64,000 nt of DNA, from assembly GCA_963736975.1 (NCBI GenBank), contig CAVTQY010000001.1, positions 3,348,001 through 3,412,000 of the forward strand, in the 5' to 3' direction. Origin of the DNA: CAVTQY01 sp963736975. Lineage in GTDB: Bacteria > Pseudomonadota > Alphaproteobacteria > Acetobacterales > Acetobacteraceae. The notes beneath the pieces were generated by a model. The model had not been told where the DNA came from. It searched no databases and saw only the letters and a program-made list of their open reading frames with translations. Shown in pieces: positions 26,931 to 35,263 of this stretch (its first letter is position 1; each line of letters opens with the position of its first letter). Position numbers and translations under genes: made by a program.

Positions 26931-26996
26931 AGCCCGCCGTCTTGCCCTTCCGGTTCGTTGCGCCAGAATAGGCGCCGTATCGATCGGAGGACGGAC

Positions 26997-27743
26997 ATGG
27001 CTCAGCGCGTCGCCGTGATTACCGGAGGGGGCAGCGGAATCGGCCGGTCCTCGGCACTGGCCTTGTTGGGCGACGGCTATGCCGTCGCGCTCGCTGGGCG
27101 CCGCAAGGACGCGCTGGAGGAAACCGCCGGCATGGCAAAAGGCGGCACGCCGCTTGTGGTGCCGACCGATGTGCGTGATCCGGAGGCGGTTGCCGCGCTG
27201 TTCGCTAAAGTGAAAGAGCGCTTCGGCCGCGTCGACGTGCTGTTCAACAATGCCGGCGGCGGCACGCCAAGCACTAATTTCGGCGACTTCACCTGGGAGC
27301 AATGGCAGTCAGTCGTCGCTGTCAACCTCAACGGCATGTTCCTGTGCGCCAATGCCGCGTTCCGCATGATGCGCGACCAGCGGCCGATGGGGGGCCGGAT
27401 CATCAACAACGGTTCGATCTCCGCTCACGCGCCGCGGCCTGGCTCGGCCGCCTACACCACCACCAAGCATGCAGTGACCGGGTTGACCAAATCGATCGCC
27501 TTGGACGGGCGGCAATACGATATCGCCAGCAGCCAGATCGATATCGGCAATGCGGCCACGCCGATGACCGCGCGCTCCACCGAGGGCCAGATGCAGCCGC
27601 ACGGCGCCATGATGAAGGAGCCGCGCATGGACGTGGACCACGTGGGAGAGGCGGTGCAATTCATGTCCAACCTGCCGCTCGACACCACTGTGCAGTTCAT
27701 CACCATCATGGCGACCAAGATGCCGTTCATCGGCCGGGGCTGA
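26997..27743 (+). CDS. Short-chain dehydrogenase/reductase
   Basis: 248 residues from the ATG at 26997 after GGAGGAC. Classical SDR: cofactor loop ITGGGSGIGRS, NNAGGG, catalytic Ser in NNGSISAH, and YTTTK (Tyr and Lys) in SAAYTTTKHAV. The Arg of AGRRKD after the second strand favours NADP. It precedes the NMT1-type receptor by 6 bases and may be cotranscribed with it. Substrate unknown. Confidence 0.92.
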   Translation: MAQRVAVITGGGSGIGRSSALALLGDGYAVALAGRRKDALEETAGMAKGGTPLVVPTDVRDPEAVAALFAKVKERFGRVDVLFNNAGGGTPSTNFGDFTWEQWQSVVAVNLNGMFLCANAAFRMMRDQRPMGGRIINNGSISAHAPRPGSAAYTTTKHAVTGLTKSIALDGRQYDIASSQIDIGNAATPMTARSTEGQMQPHGAMMKEPRMDVDHVGEAVQFMSNLPLDTTVQFITIMATKMPFIGRG

Positions 27744-27749
27744 CCCGCC

Positions 27750-28727
27750 ATGCGGGCGGCCTTTGCCCTGTTGCTGCTCGCGCTGTGGCATGCCCCGGCT
27801 TTCGCCAATGACCGGATCGTCTTCGGACTCGACTGGAAGGCGGAGGCGGAATACGGCGGTTTCTACCAAGCCATAGCGAAAGGGATTTATGCACGGCACG
27901 GCCTCGATGTAACTGTCGAGCAGGGTGGCCCACAGATCAACCACATGACGCTGCTGATGGCTGGCCGCATGCAATTCAACCTGAGCGGCGGCGCGGCGAT
28001 CGAGTTCGTGCAGCAGCATCTGCCGTTCGTTGCTATCGCGGCGATCTTTCAGAAGGACCCCTCGGTGCTGATCGCCCATCCCGGCAGGGGCAATGACAGC
28101 TTTCCGGCGCTGAAGGGGAAGCCAATCGAGCTCTCCACCGATGCGCGCGCCGGATGGTGGCGGTTTCTTGCCGGCAAGTATGGTTACAGCGACAGCCAGA
28201 TCCGCCCCTACACGTTCAGCCTGGCACCGTTCCTGGCCGACAAGCGGTTGATCCAGGAGGGCTATCTCGGCTCCGAGCCGTTCCTGATCGAGCAGCAGGC
28301 GCATTTCACCCCGGTGGTGCTGCCAATCCCCGATGCGGGCTATCTCGGCTACGGCAACATCATCGCCACCAGCACGAAAATGGCGACGGAGCATCCCGAC
28401 CTCGTGCAGCGCTTCGTGGATGCCTCGATCGAGGGATGGCACTCGTATCTCTACGATGATCCGATGCCGGGAAATGCACTCATACGCCAAGCCAATCCGG
28501 ACATGCCGCAGGACCTGATCGATTACGGACGCAAGGTCATGATCGGGCATGGCATCGTTAATTCAGGGGATGCGAAGACGCTGGGCATCGGCGCGATGAC
28601 CGATGCGCGGTGGCAGGCGTTCTACAACTCTATGGCGGCGGTCGGGGTATACCCGAAGGGGCTGGATATCACGCGCGCCTATACGCTGCGCTTTGTCGAT
28701 CACGGTGTGGGGCTGCAGGGGAAGTGA
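27750..28727 (+). CDS. NMT1/THI5-like ABC transporter substrate-binding protein
   Basis: 325 residues with signal peptide MRAAFALLLLALWHAPAFAN. The mature protein starts RIVFGLDWKAEAEYGGFYQA, the NMT1/ThiY signature; the conserved Gly-rich loop is AGRMQFNLSGGAAIEFVQQ. These receptors bind thiamine-pyrimidine precursors, riboflavin, nitrate, taurine or similar ligands. No permease or ATPase is adjacent. Its TGA overlaps the GTG of a phosphoribosyltransferase gene, which suggests a nucleobase-like ligand (inference). Confidence 0.88.
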   Translation: MRAAFALLLLALWHAPAFANDRIVFGLDWKAEAEYGGFYQAIAKGIYARHGLDVTVEQGGPQINHMTLLMAGRMQFNLSGGAAIEFVQQHLPFVAIAAIFQKDPSVLIAHPGRGNDSFPALKGKPIELSTDARAGWWRFLAGKYGYSDSQIRPYTFSLAPFLADKRLIQEGYLGSEPFLIEQQAHFTPVVLPIPDAGYLGYGNIIATSTKMATEHPDLVQRFVDASIEGWHSYLYDDPMPGNALIRQANPDMPQDLIDYGRKVMIGHGIVNSGDAKTLGIGAMTDARWQAFYNSMAAVGVYPKGLDITRAYTLRFVDHGVGLQGK

Positions 28728-29594
28728 CCACACGGCGGTGGAAAGGTCTCGATACCACGCGCATGCCGGTTTTCATCGGCTACGACCAGGCGGAACGTAT
28801 GATCGGCGCACTGCTCGACAACGCAGCGCAATGGCGGCCGGACGCGGTGGTTGGCATCGCCCGCGGGGGGCTTGTGCCGGCAACCATGGCGGCGAGCATC
28901 CTGGCCGTGCCGCTGCACATGATTGCCTGCGAACTCGCTGACCGGCATCGCGAGCTGGATCGGCCCGCCACCCGAGGGCCGGCGCATCCTGCTGGTGGAT
29001 GATTGCTGCAGCACCGGGCAGACGATGAATGCCACACGTCTGGCGCTGCGCGATCAGGGATGGATGGTGCTGACGCTGACCGTGACGCACGACCCGGAAA
29101 CCACGTGCTACGTGCCGGATCTGTCGCATCCGATGCGTGAGCTGTTCCGCTTCCCCTGGGAGCGCGGCGAAGCCACGCCGGGCGCGCGGGCGCTGCGCGC
29201 CACGGGTGCGCGATCGGACCGGCGCATGGAGGCACCGTTCATCGGGTTCGAACTTGATTGCATCTCACCGGCAGCGCTGGCCGGCGACCGCGTGGTGGTG
29301 ATCACCAGGCGGCCGGAGGGCGAGCGCCCCGACGCGATGGAATGCCTGGCGCGGAACGGCCATGCCGGCCTGCCGCTGGAATGTCGCCCCGCGGACTTGC
29401 CGGACGACGCTTTGACCGTGGCGCGTTACAAGGCCGAAACAGCGACCCGCTGGGGCTGCACGCATTTCGTCGAGAGCGATGCGGAGTCGGCCATCCGCAT
29501 CGCCGGCCTGGCGCCGCATCTGGTGGTGTCGTGGCGGTCCGCCCCGGAGGCGCGCGATTGGCTGATCGGTGCCGCGATGCAGCCGGGTGCCTGA
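28724..29594 (+). pseudogene. Phosphoribosyltransferase with C-terminal extension, one frameshift
   Basis: A GTG at 28724 overlaps the preceding stop. The first frame reads MPVFIGYDQAERMIGALLDN and DAVVGIARGGLVPATMAASI (PRTase N-terminal region), then frames change near 28950. The second frame carries the PRPP-binding motif RRILLVDDCCSTGQTM. The downstream ~120 residues (LAGDRVVVITRRPEGERPDA, THFVESDAESAIRIAGL) resemble a HAD-like or regulatory segment. A corrected protein would be about 290 residues. It could be a Gpt/Xpt-like purine PRTase fused to a second domain. The break may be real or a base-calling error. Confidence 0.75.
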
Positions 29595-29677
29595 GGAACG
29601 CCCCTGGTACTTGCCCTGCCGCGTCAAAGTATGTTAATTACCCTAACCCACACTCTAACGCGAGCCCCGACCGCCCG

Positions 29678-30297
29678 ATGAAACAACGCCCCTGGCCCGC
29701 CAGCCTCGCCGACAGCGCCGCGCTTCGCCAATCCAAGCGCCCCTCCTGGCGTTCGCGCGAACAGGAAGAGCGCCGCGACGCCCTCCTCGACGCCGCCGAA
29801 CAGTTCTTCGCCGAAAAGGGCCTGCTCGAAGCAACGGTGCAGGAGATCGGCCAGGCCATCGGCCTCGCCCCCTATGCCGCCCGCGCCCAGTTCGGCAACC
29901 GCGAGATGGTCGTCGAGGCGGTGCTCGACCGCCATCTCGACCGTCTCATCGACCGCATCGGCACGTACCAATCGCATACCGAGGCCGCGGATGCGACGGC
30001 CACCGCGCCGCCATGACCGCCGCCGCCGCGCTGCCGGGCGTCGCCGAAAGCACCCGCCGCGGCGATCTCTGGCTGCACGGCGTATTCGCCGACGCACTCG
30101 CCGCCGCCGCGCCCTCGCTTGCCGCCCGCGAGCGCAACATCCTCGCCCGCTCGCTTCTGCTGCTGCTGGACCACTGGGCGCTGCGCCTCGAGCCCGCCGA
30201 CACCGCCGCCTGCGCCGCCCTCGCGGTCCGCATGGTCCTCGGCGCCGCCCCTCACCCTCCCATCGCTGCGCGATGGGCCGCTCCCTCTCCACCCTAA
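29678..30297 (+). pseudogene. TetR-family regulator split into two overlapping frames
   Basis: Frame 2, 29678-30016 (112 residues), has a TetR DNA-binding domain: RRDALLDAAEQFFAEKGLLE, ATVQEIGQAIGLAPYAARAQ (helix-turn-helix) and FGNREMVVEAVLDRHLDRLI. It stops right where frame 1 opens with an ATGA overlap at 30013-30016 (to 30297): GVFADALAAAAPSLAARERN, ARSLLLLLDHWALRL, which looks like a TetR ligand domain. Together ~207 residues, the normal TetR length. Either one frameshifted gene or two coupled pieces. The last ~16 residues lie inside repeat copy 1. Confidence 0.65.
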
Positions 30298-30402
30298 AGG
30301 GTGGAGAGGGCCAGAGGAAAGCGCAGGACCCGCCGCCCCGTCATTGCGAACCCCGCGCAGCGGGGTGAAGCAATCCAGGCCACCGCGGGAACGGCCCCAC
30401 CA
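30250..30402 (+). repeat. 153-base repeat, copy 1
   Basis: Starts CCTCACCCTCCCATCGCT and ends ACGGCCCCACCA. Nearly identical to the copy at 30431-30583, offset by exactly 181 bases. Contains two dyads: CCCTCTCCACCCT/AGGGTGGAGAGGG and the GTCATTGCGAACCCCGCGCA...TGAAGCAATCC motif typical of dispersed alphaproteobacterial intergenic palindromes. Confidence 0.85.
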
Positions 30403-30430
30403 TCGAGCTGACGCGCATCGGCGCGGCCCG

Positions 30431-30583
30431 CCTCACCCTCCCGTCGCTTCGCGCCGGGCCCCTCCCTCTCCACCCTGAAGGGTGGAGAGGGCCAGAGGAA
30501 AGCGTAGGACCCGCCGCCCCGTCATTGCGAACCCCGCGCAGCGGGGTGAAGCAATCCAGGTCACCGCGGGAACGGCCCCACCA
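30431..30583 (+). repeat. 153-base repeat, copy 2
   Basis: Second copy of the element at 30250-30402, directly upstream of the GIY-YIG gene (start 30599), with a few base differences. The 28 bases between the copies are unrelated to the repeat, so the arrangement is a tandem duplication of a 181-base unit or two independent insertions. Confidence 0.85.
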
Positions 30584-30598
30584 GGGAATGGAGAATAC

Positions 30599-30892
30599 AT
30601 GCCCACGAAGCACCCAGCTGTTTACATCATGACCAGCCAGCGCAACGGCACGCTCTACATCGGCGTCACCTCCAACCTTGTGCAGCGAGTGTGGCAACAC
30701 CGAACCGGCGCATTCCCTGGCTTCACCCTGCGCCACAGCTGCAAATCGCTGGTCTGGTTCGAACTGCACCCCAGCATCACCGATGCCATCACCCGAGAGA
30801 AGCAACTGAAAGCAGGCTCCCGCGCCAGGAAGCTCGCCCTCATCGAAAAGGAAAACCCAACCTGGCGCGACCTCTACGACGATCTTCTGTGA
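30599..30892 (+). CDS. GIY-YIG nuclease domain protein (UPF0213/YhbQ type)
   Basis: 97 residues from the ATG at 30599 after GGAATGGAG. Signature: AVYIMTSQRNGTLYIGVTSN (VYI...LYIG replacing GIY-YIG), the catalytic Arg region LVQRVWQHRTG and Glu in ITREKQLKAGSRARKLALIE. The family comprises small single-domain nucleases, some involved in DNA repair or carried as mobile passengers. Flanked on both sides by copies of the same palindromic repeat (30431-30583 and 30898-30949). Confidence 0.9.
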   Translation: MPTKHPAVYIMTSQRNGTLYIGVTSNLVQRVWQHRTGAFPGFTLRHSCKSLVWFELHPSITDAITREKQLKAGSRARKLALIEKENPTWRDLYDDLL

Positions 30893-30897
30893 GCCTT

Positions 30898-30949
30898 GTC
30901 ATTGCGAACCCCGCGCGCGGGGTGAAGCAATCCAGGCCACTGCGGGAAC
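30898..30949 (+). repeat. Partial third copy of the GTCATTGCGAACC palindrome
   Basis: Matches the 3' part of the 153-base repeat: GTCATTGCGAACCCCGCG then GGTGAAGCAATCCAGGCCAC. It lies just after the GIY-YIG stop codon and could serve as a transcription end for that gene. Confidence 0.75.
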
Positions 30950-31057
30950 AGAAACCCGTCAATCCGGGTTGCGCAAAAGCAAAACGTCCCGCCTTCTGCT
31001 TAGCGTACCAGCATCATTCCGCGTATTCTCGCCCCGGATTCGGCACTCGGAGCCCTA

Positions 31058-34000
31058 GTGAGCCATCTTCTAATCCAAGCCTACCTGAACGAGTTGCGTG
31101 ACCTCCGGAAAGTCTCCGGCACGACGCGCGAGTCCGTTGTGCGAGAAGCTTTCAAGGACCTGCTCAAAGGCTGGGGCCGGGCGCTCAACCTGATTTTCGT
31201 TGCCGAGTACGAACACACCACCCCCGACAAGCGGACCCGCTACGTGGACGGCGCCCTTCTGCACGAGCTTCGCGTGCCCTTCGGCTACTGGGAGGCCAAG
31301 GACGAGAAGGACAACCTCGACGATGAAATCGCCTTCAAACTCCGTCGCGGCTATCCGCAGGACAACATCATCTTCGAAGACAGCCGCACCGCCGTGCTTA
31401 TCCAGCACCGACAGGAGGTAACGCGCTGTCCCGCCGATGATCCGCAGCAGCTCGAACGCCTGCTCTCGCTGTTCTTCGCCTATCAGCGCCCGGAGATCGC
31501 CGAGTTCCGCAAGGCGGTCGCTCAGTTCAAGTCAGACCTGCCCGCAGTCCTCGGGGCACTTCGCGAGCGGATCGATCGCGCGCAGCAGGGCAAAAGCGCC
31601 TACCGCACCGCCGCCGCCGCATTCCTGGGCCATGCCCGCGCAACCATCAACCCGAGCCTCACCGAAGCCGATGTGCGGGAGATGTTGATCCAGCACATCC
31701 TGACCGAAGAGATTTTCTCCAAGGTTTTTGGCGACGACGCGTTCCACCGGGAGAACAACGTCGCCGCCAAGCTCTATGACCTGGAAGCGACGTTCTTCAC
31801 CGGCGGCGTAAAGCGTGACACGCTGCGGGCCCTGGAACCGTATTACGCAGCCATCCGTGCTGCCGCCGCTCAGATCACCAGCCATCATGAGAAGCAGACA
31901 TTCCTCAAAGTCATCTATGAAGGATTCTACAAGGTTTACAATCCCAAGTCTGCCGACCGGCTCGGTGTCATCTACACGCCGAATGAGATCGTCCGCTTCA
32001 TGATCCAGAGCGCCGATTGGCTGTGTCAGCACCATTTCGGCAAGAACCTGATCGACAAGGATGTGGAAATTCTCGATCCCGCAACTGGCACCGGCACCTT
32101 CATCGCCGAGCTGATCGAGCACTTCCGTGGCCAACCGGTAAAGCTGCGCGCCAAATACCTCAACGAGTTGCATGCCAACGAAATGGCTATTCTACCCTAT
32201 TATGTTGCCAATTTGAATATCGAGGCGACCTATGCCGCGGTCACAGGCAAGTACGAGGAATTCCAGAACCTCTGTTTCGTCGATACGCTGGACAATATCG
32301 CCTGGGGCCGCCACGCCGGCAGCAAAGGACCGCTCGGGGACCTCTTCGGCGCCATGAGTGAGGAGAACGTCGCCCGCATCCAGCGCCAGAACGAACGCAG
32401 GATCAGCGTCATTATCGGTAACCCGCCGTACAATGCCAACCAGCAAAACGAGAACGAGAATAACAAGAACCGCATATATCCGGCCGTTGATGCACGAATC
32501 AAGGAGACCTACATCGCTGCCTCAGCCGCCCAGAAGACTAAGCTTTACGATATGTACGTCCGTTTCTTCCGCTGGGCATCAGATCGTGTTGACGATAATG
32601 GGATCGTCTCGTTCGTGAGCAACTCTTCGTTCGTTCACAAACCATCCTTCGATGGATTTCGCACGGCGGCGTCGCAGGACTTCAATGAAGTCTGGATTGT
32701 CGACCTGAAGGGAGATGCTCGTAGCGCAGGCGCAGAGCGCCGTCGACAGGGCGCGAACGTCTTCGGGAATCAGATCAAGGTCGGTATCGCGGTCTACTTC
32801 TGCGTTAAGAAGAAAGGCCTCTCCGGCTGTCGCATCAGATATGAGTCGGCGCGGGACAATGCTAAGCTTGATGAAAAGCTCGACTTTCTTAGGAACGCGA
32901 TCGGGAAGCGGAGCTTTGTCGATCTCCGACCTGACCGGGCAGGTTCGTGGGTTGGTCAGTCGGACGAAGACACGAAATCGTTTTTGCCTATTGCCGAGCG
33001 CGGCACCAAAGCCGCTCGGGTCGCGTCTCAGGAACAAGCGATCTTCAAGCTCTATTCTCTCGGAATATCGACTAACCGCGACGAATGGCTATACGATATG
33101 AACCGCAACAGCTTATCCGCTAAGGTGGGCTATCTTGTCAGCCGATACAAAAGTGTGCCCGCCGGCACCGACGACCTCCCGGCTGATATCAAGTGGTCAG
33201 AGACGTTGAAGCGACGGAAGATGACAAATTTATCAGAGGGGTTCTCGCCCTCTCGCATCGTTCCAGCATCATACCGCCCGTTCCAGGCGGTTTTGCTCTA
33301 CCAATCCGATCTGTTTATAGACAGGCCAGGCCATTCAAATATTATGTTTCCGAGCGGACAAAAGAACGTCGCAATCTGCTTCAGCGACATTGGCTCGCGC
33401 ACTGGGTACTGCGTGCTGGGCGTCGGAGGTCTTGCGGATTTACACTTCGGCGCAGCTGTGGACGCCTATCAGCAGGTCCCGCGGTACCGATTCAGCGAAG
33501 GCAAGCGCCTCGACAACATCACCGACTGGGCCCTGGCCCAATTCCACGCCCACTACGCTAGCCTCAGCCGTCCCATCACCAAGGACGCCATCTTCCATTA
33601 CGTGTACGCTATCCTGCACGATCCGATCTATCGCCAGACCTATGCTCAGGATCTCAAGCGCTCCTTTCCCCGCATCCCATTCTACCCCGATTTCTGGCGC
33701 TGGGCCGATTGGGGCGAAGCTCTGATGGGTCTGCACGTTGCCTACGAGGCCGCCGAACCCTGGCCCCTCCGCCGTATCGACATCGCGGACAAGAAAGCCA
33801 GCGCGGCTGGTCAAACTCCGAAGCCCCTACTCAAGGCTGATCGCGAAGCAGGCACCATCATCCTGGACACAGAAACCCAACTCGGGGGCGTCCCCGCCGA
33901 GGCATGGACCTACGTCCTCGGCAACCGCTCGGCCCTTGAATGGGTACTCGATCAGCACAAGGAAAGAACCCCAAAGGATCCCACCATCCGCGCGAAATTC

Positions 34001-34363
34001 AACACCTACCGCTTCGCGGATCACAAGCAGCGCGTTATCGACCTCCTCTGCCGCGTAACGCGCGTGAGCGTCGAGACCATGAAAATTGTCTCCGCCATGC
34101 GTGCGCTCCCCCGAACAGCGCTGCGAACGACAGCCCCGGAAATCACTGCCGCCCGCGCGCAAGCCGCGAAATCGCATTGGCAAATCCGGCGCTACGCCAG
34201 CCTCGACGATATGAAGGGGGATGAATACGAATATTGGCAACAGCGGCCCGCGCATGAACGGATGCAAGCCGTCACTGAGATTTCAGCAGACACCTACCGC
34301 CTGACAGGTTCATCGCCCAATGCACAACGACTTCAAAGAACTCTTGTCCATCTTAAACGCTGA
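31058..34363 (+). CDS. Type ISP-like restriction-modification enzyme with extra C-terminal module
   Basis: 1101 residues from a GTG with GGAG six bases upstream. Residues ~25-130 hold a PD-(D/E)xK nuclease: AEYEHTT, RYVDGALL and GYWEAKDEKDNLDDEI (D...ExK). An N6-adenine methyltransferase follows: motif I DPATGTGTF at 340-348, NPPY at 455-458. Residues ~620-1020 match the type ISP (LlaBIII-like) specificity region. No helicase motifs are present, unlike LlaGI/LlaBIII. Residues ~1041-1101 (WQIRRYASLDDMKGDEYEYW ... RLQRTLVHLKR) look like a separate small protein. A single polypeptide could thus cut, modify and recognise DNA. The gene overlaps the nucleotidyltransferase gene by 44 bases. Confidence 0.85.
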   Translation: MSHLLIQAYLNELRDLRKVSGTTRESVVREAFKDLLKGWGRALNLIFVAEYEHTTPDKRTRYVDGALLHELRVPFGYWEAKDEKDNLDDEIAFKLRRGYPQDNIIFEDSRTAVLIQHRQEVTRCPADDPQQLERLLSLFFAYQRPEIAEFRKAVAQFKSDLPAVLGALRERIDRAQQGKSAYRTAAAAFLGHARATINPSLTEADVREMLIQHILTEEIFSKVFGDDAFHRENNVAAKLYDLEATFFTGGVKRDTLRALEPYYAAIRAAAAQITSHHEKQTFLKVIYEGFYKVYNPKSADRLGVIYTPNEIVRFMIQSADWLCQHHFGKNLIDKDVEILDPATGTGTFIAELIEHFRGQPVKLRAKYLNELHANEMAILPYYVANLNIEATYAAVTGKYEEFQNLCFVDTLDNIAWGRHAGSKGPLGDLFGAMSEENVARIQRQNERRISVIIGNPPYNANQQNENENNKNRIYPAVDARIKETYIAASAAQKTKLYDMYVRFFRWASDRVDDNGIVSFVSNSSFVHKPSFDGFRTAASQDFNEVWIVDLKGDARSAGAERRRQGANVFGNQIKVGIAVYFCVKKKGLSGCRIRYESARDNAKLDEKLDFLRNAIGKRSFVDLRPDRAGSWVGQSDEDTKSFLPIAERGTKAARVASQEQAIFKLYSLGISTNRDEWLYDMNRNSLSAKVGYLVSRYKSVPAGTDDLPADIKWSETLKRRKMTNLSEGFSPSRIVPASYRPFQAVLLYQSDLFIDRPGHSNIMFPSGQKNVAICFSDIGSRTGYCVLGVGGLADLHFGAAVDAYQQVPRYRFSEGKRLDNITDWALAQFHAHYASLSRPITKDAIFHYVYAILHDPIYRQTYAQDLKRSFPRIPFYPDFWRWADWGEALMGLHVAYEAAEPWPLRRIDIADKKASAAGQTPKPLLKADREAGTIILDTETQLGGVPAEAWTYVLGNRSALEWVLDQHKERTPKDPTIRAKFNTYRFADHKQRVIDLLCRVTRVSVETMKIVSAMRALPRTALRTTAPEITAARAQAAKSHWQIRRYASLDDMKGDEYEYWQQRPAHERMQAVTEISADTYRLTGSSPNAQRLQRTLVHLKR

Positions 34364-34844
34364 GGGAGTCAAATATCTGATCATTGGCGGCTATGCTGTC
34401 TCCCTGCACGCGCAGCCCCGCGCCACCAAAGACCTCGACATCCTCATCAAGCCCGACAAAGTCAATGCTGCAGCGCTTTTCCGTGCGCTGAGGAAATTCG
34501 GCGCGCCTCTCGAAGGCCTGCGGCCAGACGATTTTGTCGAGCACGGCTCTTTCTTCCGGATGGGAGCGCCACCGCTCATGGTGGACATCCTGCCCGAAAT
34601 CAGTGGCATCGATTTCAACTCGGCATGGCGGCAGCGCACCATGCAGATCATCGATCCTGAAACCGGCCTTGAGGCTCCGTTCATTTCCGCCGATGACCTC
34701 ATCGCCACCAAGCTGGCGTCTGGACGCACGCAAGACCTCGCCGATGTTGAGGCACTCCGCACAGCGCGGGATCGCACGGCAGCGGCAGCCAAACCGAAGC
34801 GCCATCGCACGGCAAAAAAATCTCCGCCCCGATCACGGCGCTGA
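34320..34844 (+). CDS. Nucleotidyltransferase-fold protein (AbiEii/DUF6036-like)
   Basis: 174 residues. Core motif KYLIIGGYAVSLHAQPRATK followed by DLDILIKP gives the GG...R-x-T-x-D-L-D metal-binding pattern of minimal nucleotidyltransferases; the later LMVDILPEISGIDF supplies the third acidic residue and SADDLIATKLASGRTQDLAD the C-terminal helix. The end is strongly basic (KPKRHRTAKKSPPRSRR). Related proteins act as toxins or abortive-infection factors, usually beside a short partner gene. Here the partner-like sequence is fused to the end of the upstream restriction-modification enzyme. Confidence 0.85.
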   Translation: MHNDFKELLSILNAEGVKYLIIGGYAVSLHAQPRATKDLDILIKPDKVNAAALFRALRKFGAPLEGLRPDDFVEHGSFFRMGAPPLMVDILPEISGIDFNSAWRQRTMQIIDPETGLEAPFISADDLIATKLASGRTQDLADVEALRTARDRTAAAAKPKRHRTAKKSPPRSRR

Positions 34845-34853
34845 TTGCCGGCC

Positions 34854-35263
34854 TCAAGACCGGTCAAATAGACGGATCGCCCGCGCGCGCCCGCGATGCG
34901 GAATCTCCAACAGCACCGGCGGCCGGTACCGCTCGACCGCCTCGATCATCCGCGGCAACCAGCCGATTATGCCGGTGACTTTCGGCCAGTACGCCTCCCG
35001 CGCCCACCGGCCGCCAGGACAAACACCAGCAACCCCGATTGCTGTAATGCCAGCCGCTCATGCGGCCGGGTCCGCAGCTTGCGATCGAGCGTCAGCACAG
35101 CCCAACCGCCTTCCTCATGCAGCGCCGCAATCCACTCGTGATCCGTCACACCACGCCCGAACCGCTCAGGAATACTGATCGCTCGCCCACCGTCCGGAAG
35201 CAGCAGAGCATCGATTGCACGGGCCAGCGATGGCGGCAAATTCTCGTCGAACGCCAGCTTCAA
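34854..35263 (-). pseudogene. DUF5615 PIN-like toxin, one frameshift
   Basis: The first 70 residues are normal: KLAFDENLPPSLARAIDALL with the Asp of FDENL, GVTDHEWIAALHEEGGWAVL and LTLDRKLRTRPHERLALQQS. After GLLVFVLA, near 35008, the frame is lost; the adjacent frame continues RWAREAYWPKVTGIIGWLPR and MIEAVERYRPPVLLEIPHRG to a stop at 34854. DUF5615 proteins are PIN-like ribonuclease toxins. It overlaps the DUF433 antitoxin gene by four bases. The frameshift would remove the last third of the protein if real. Confidence 0.78.
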
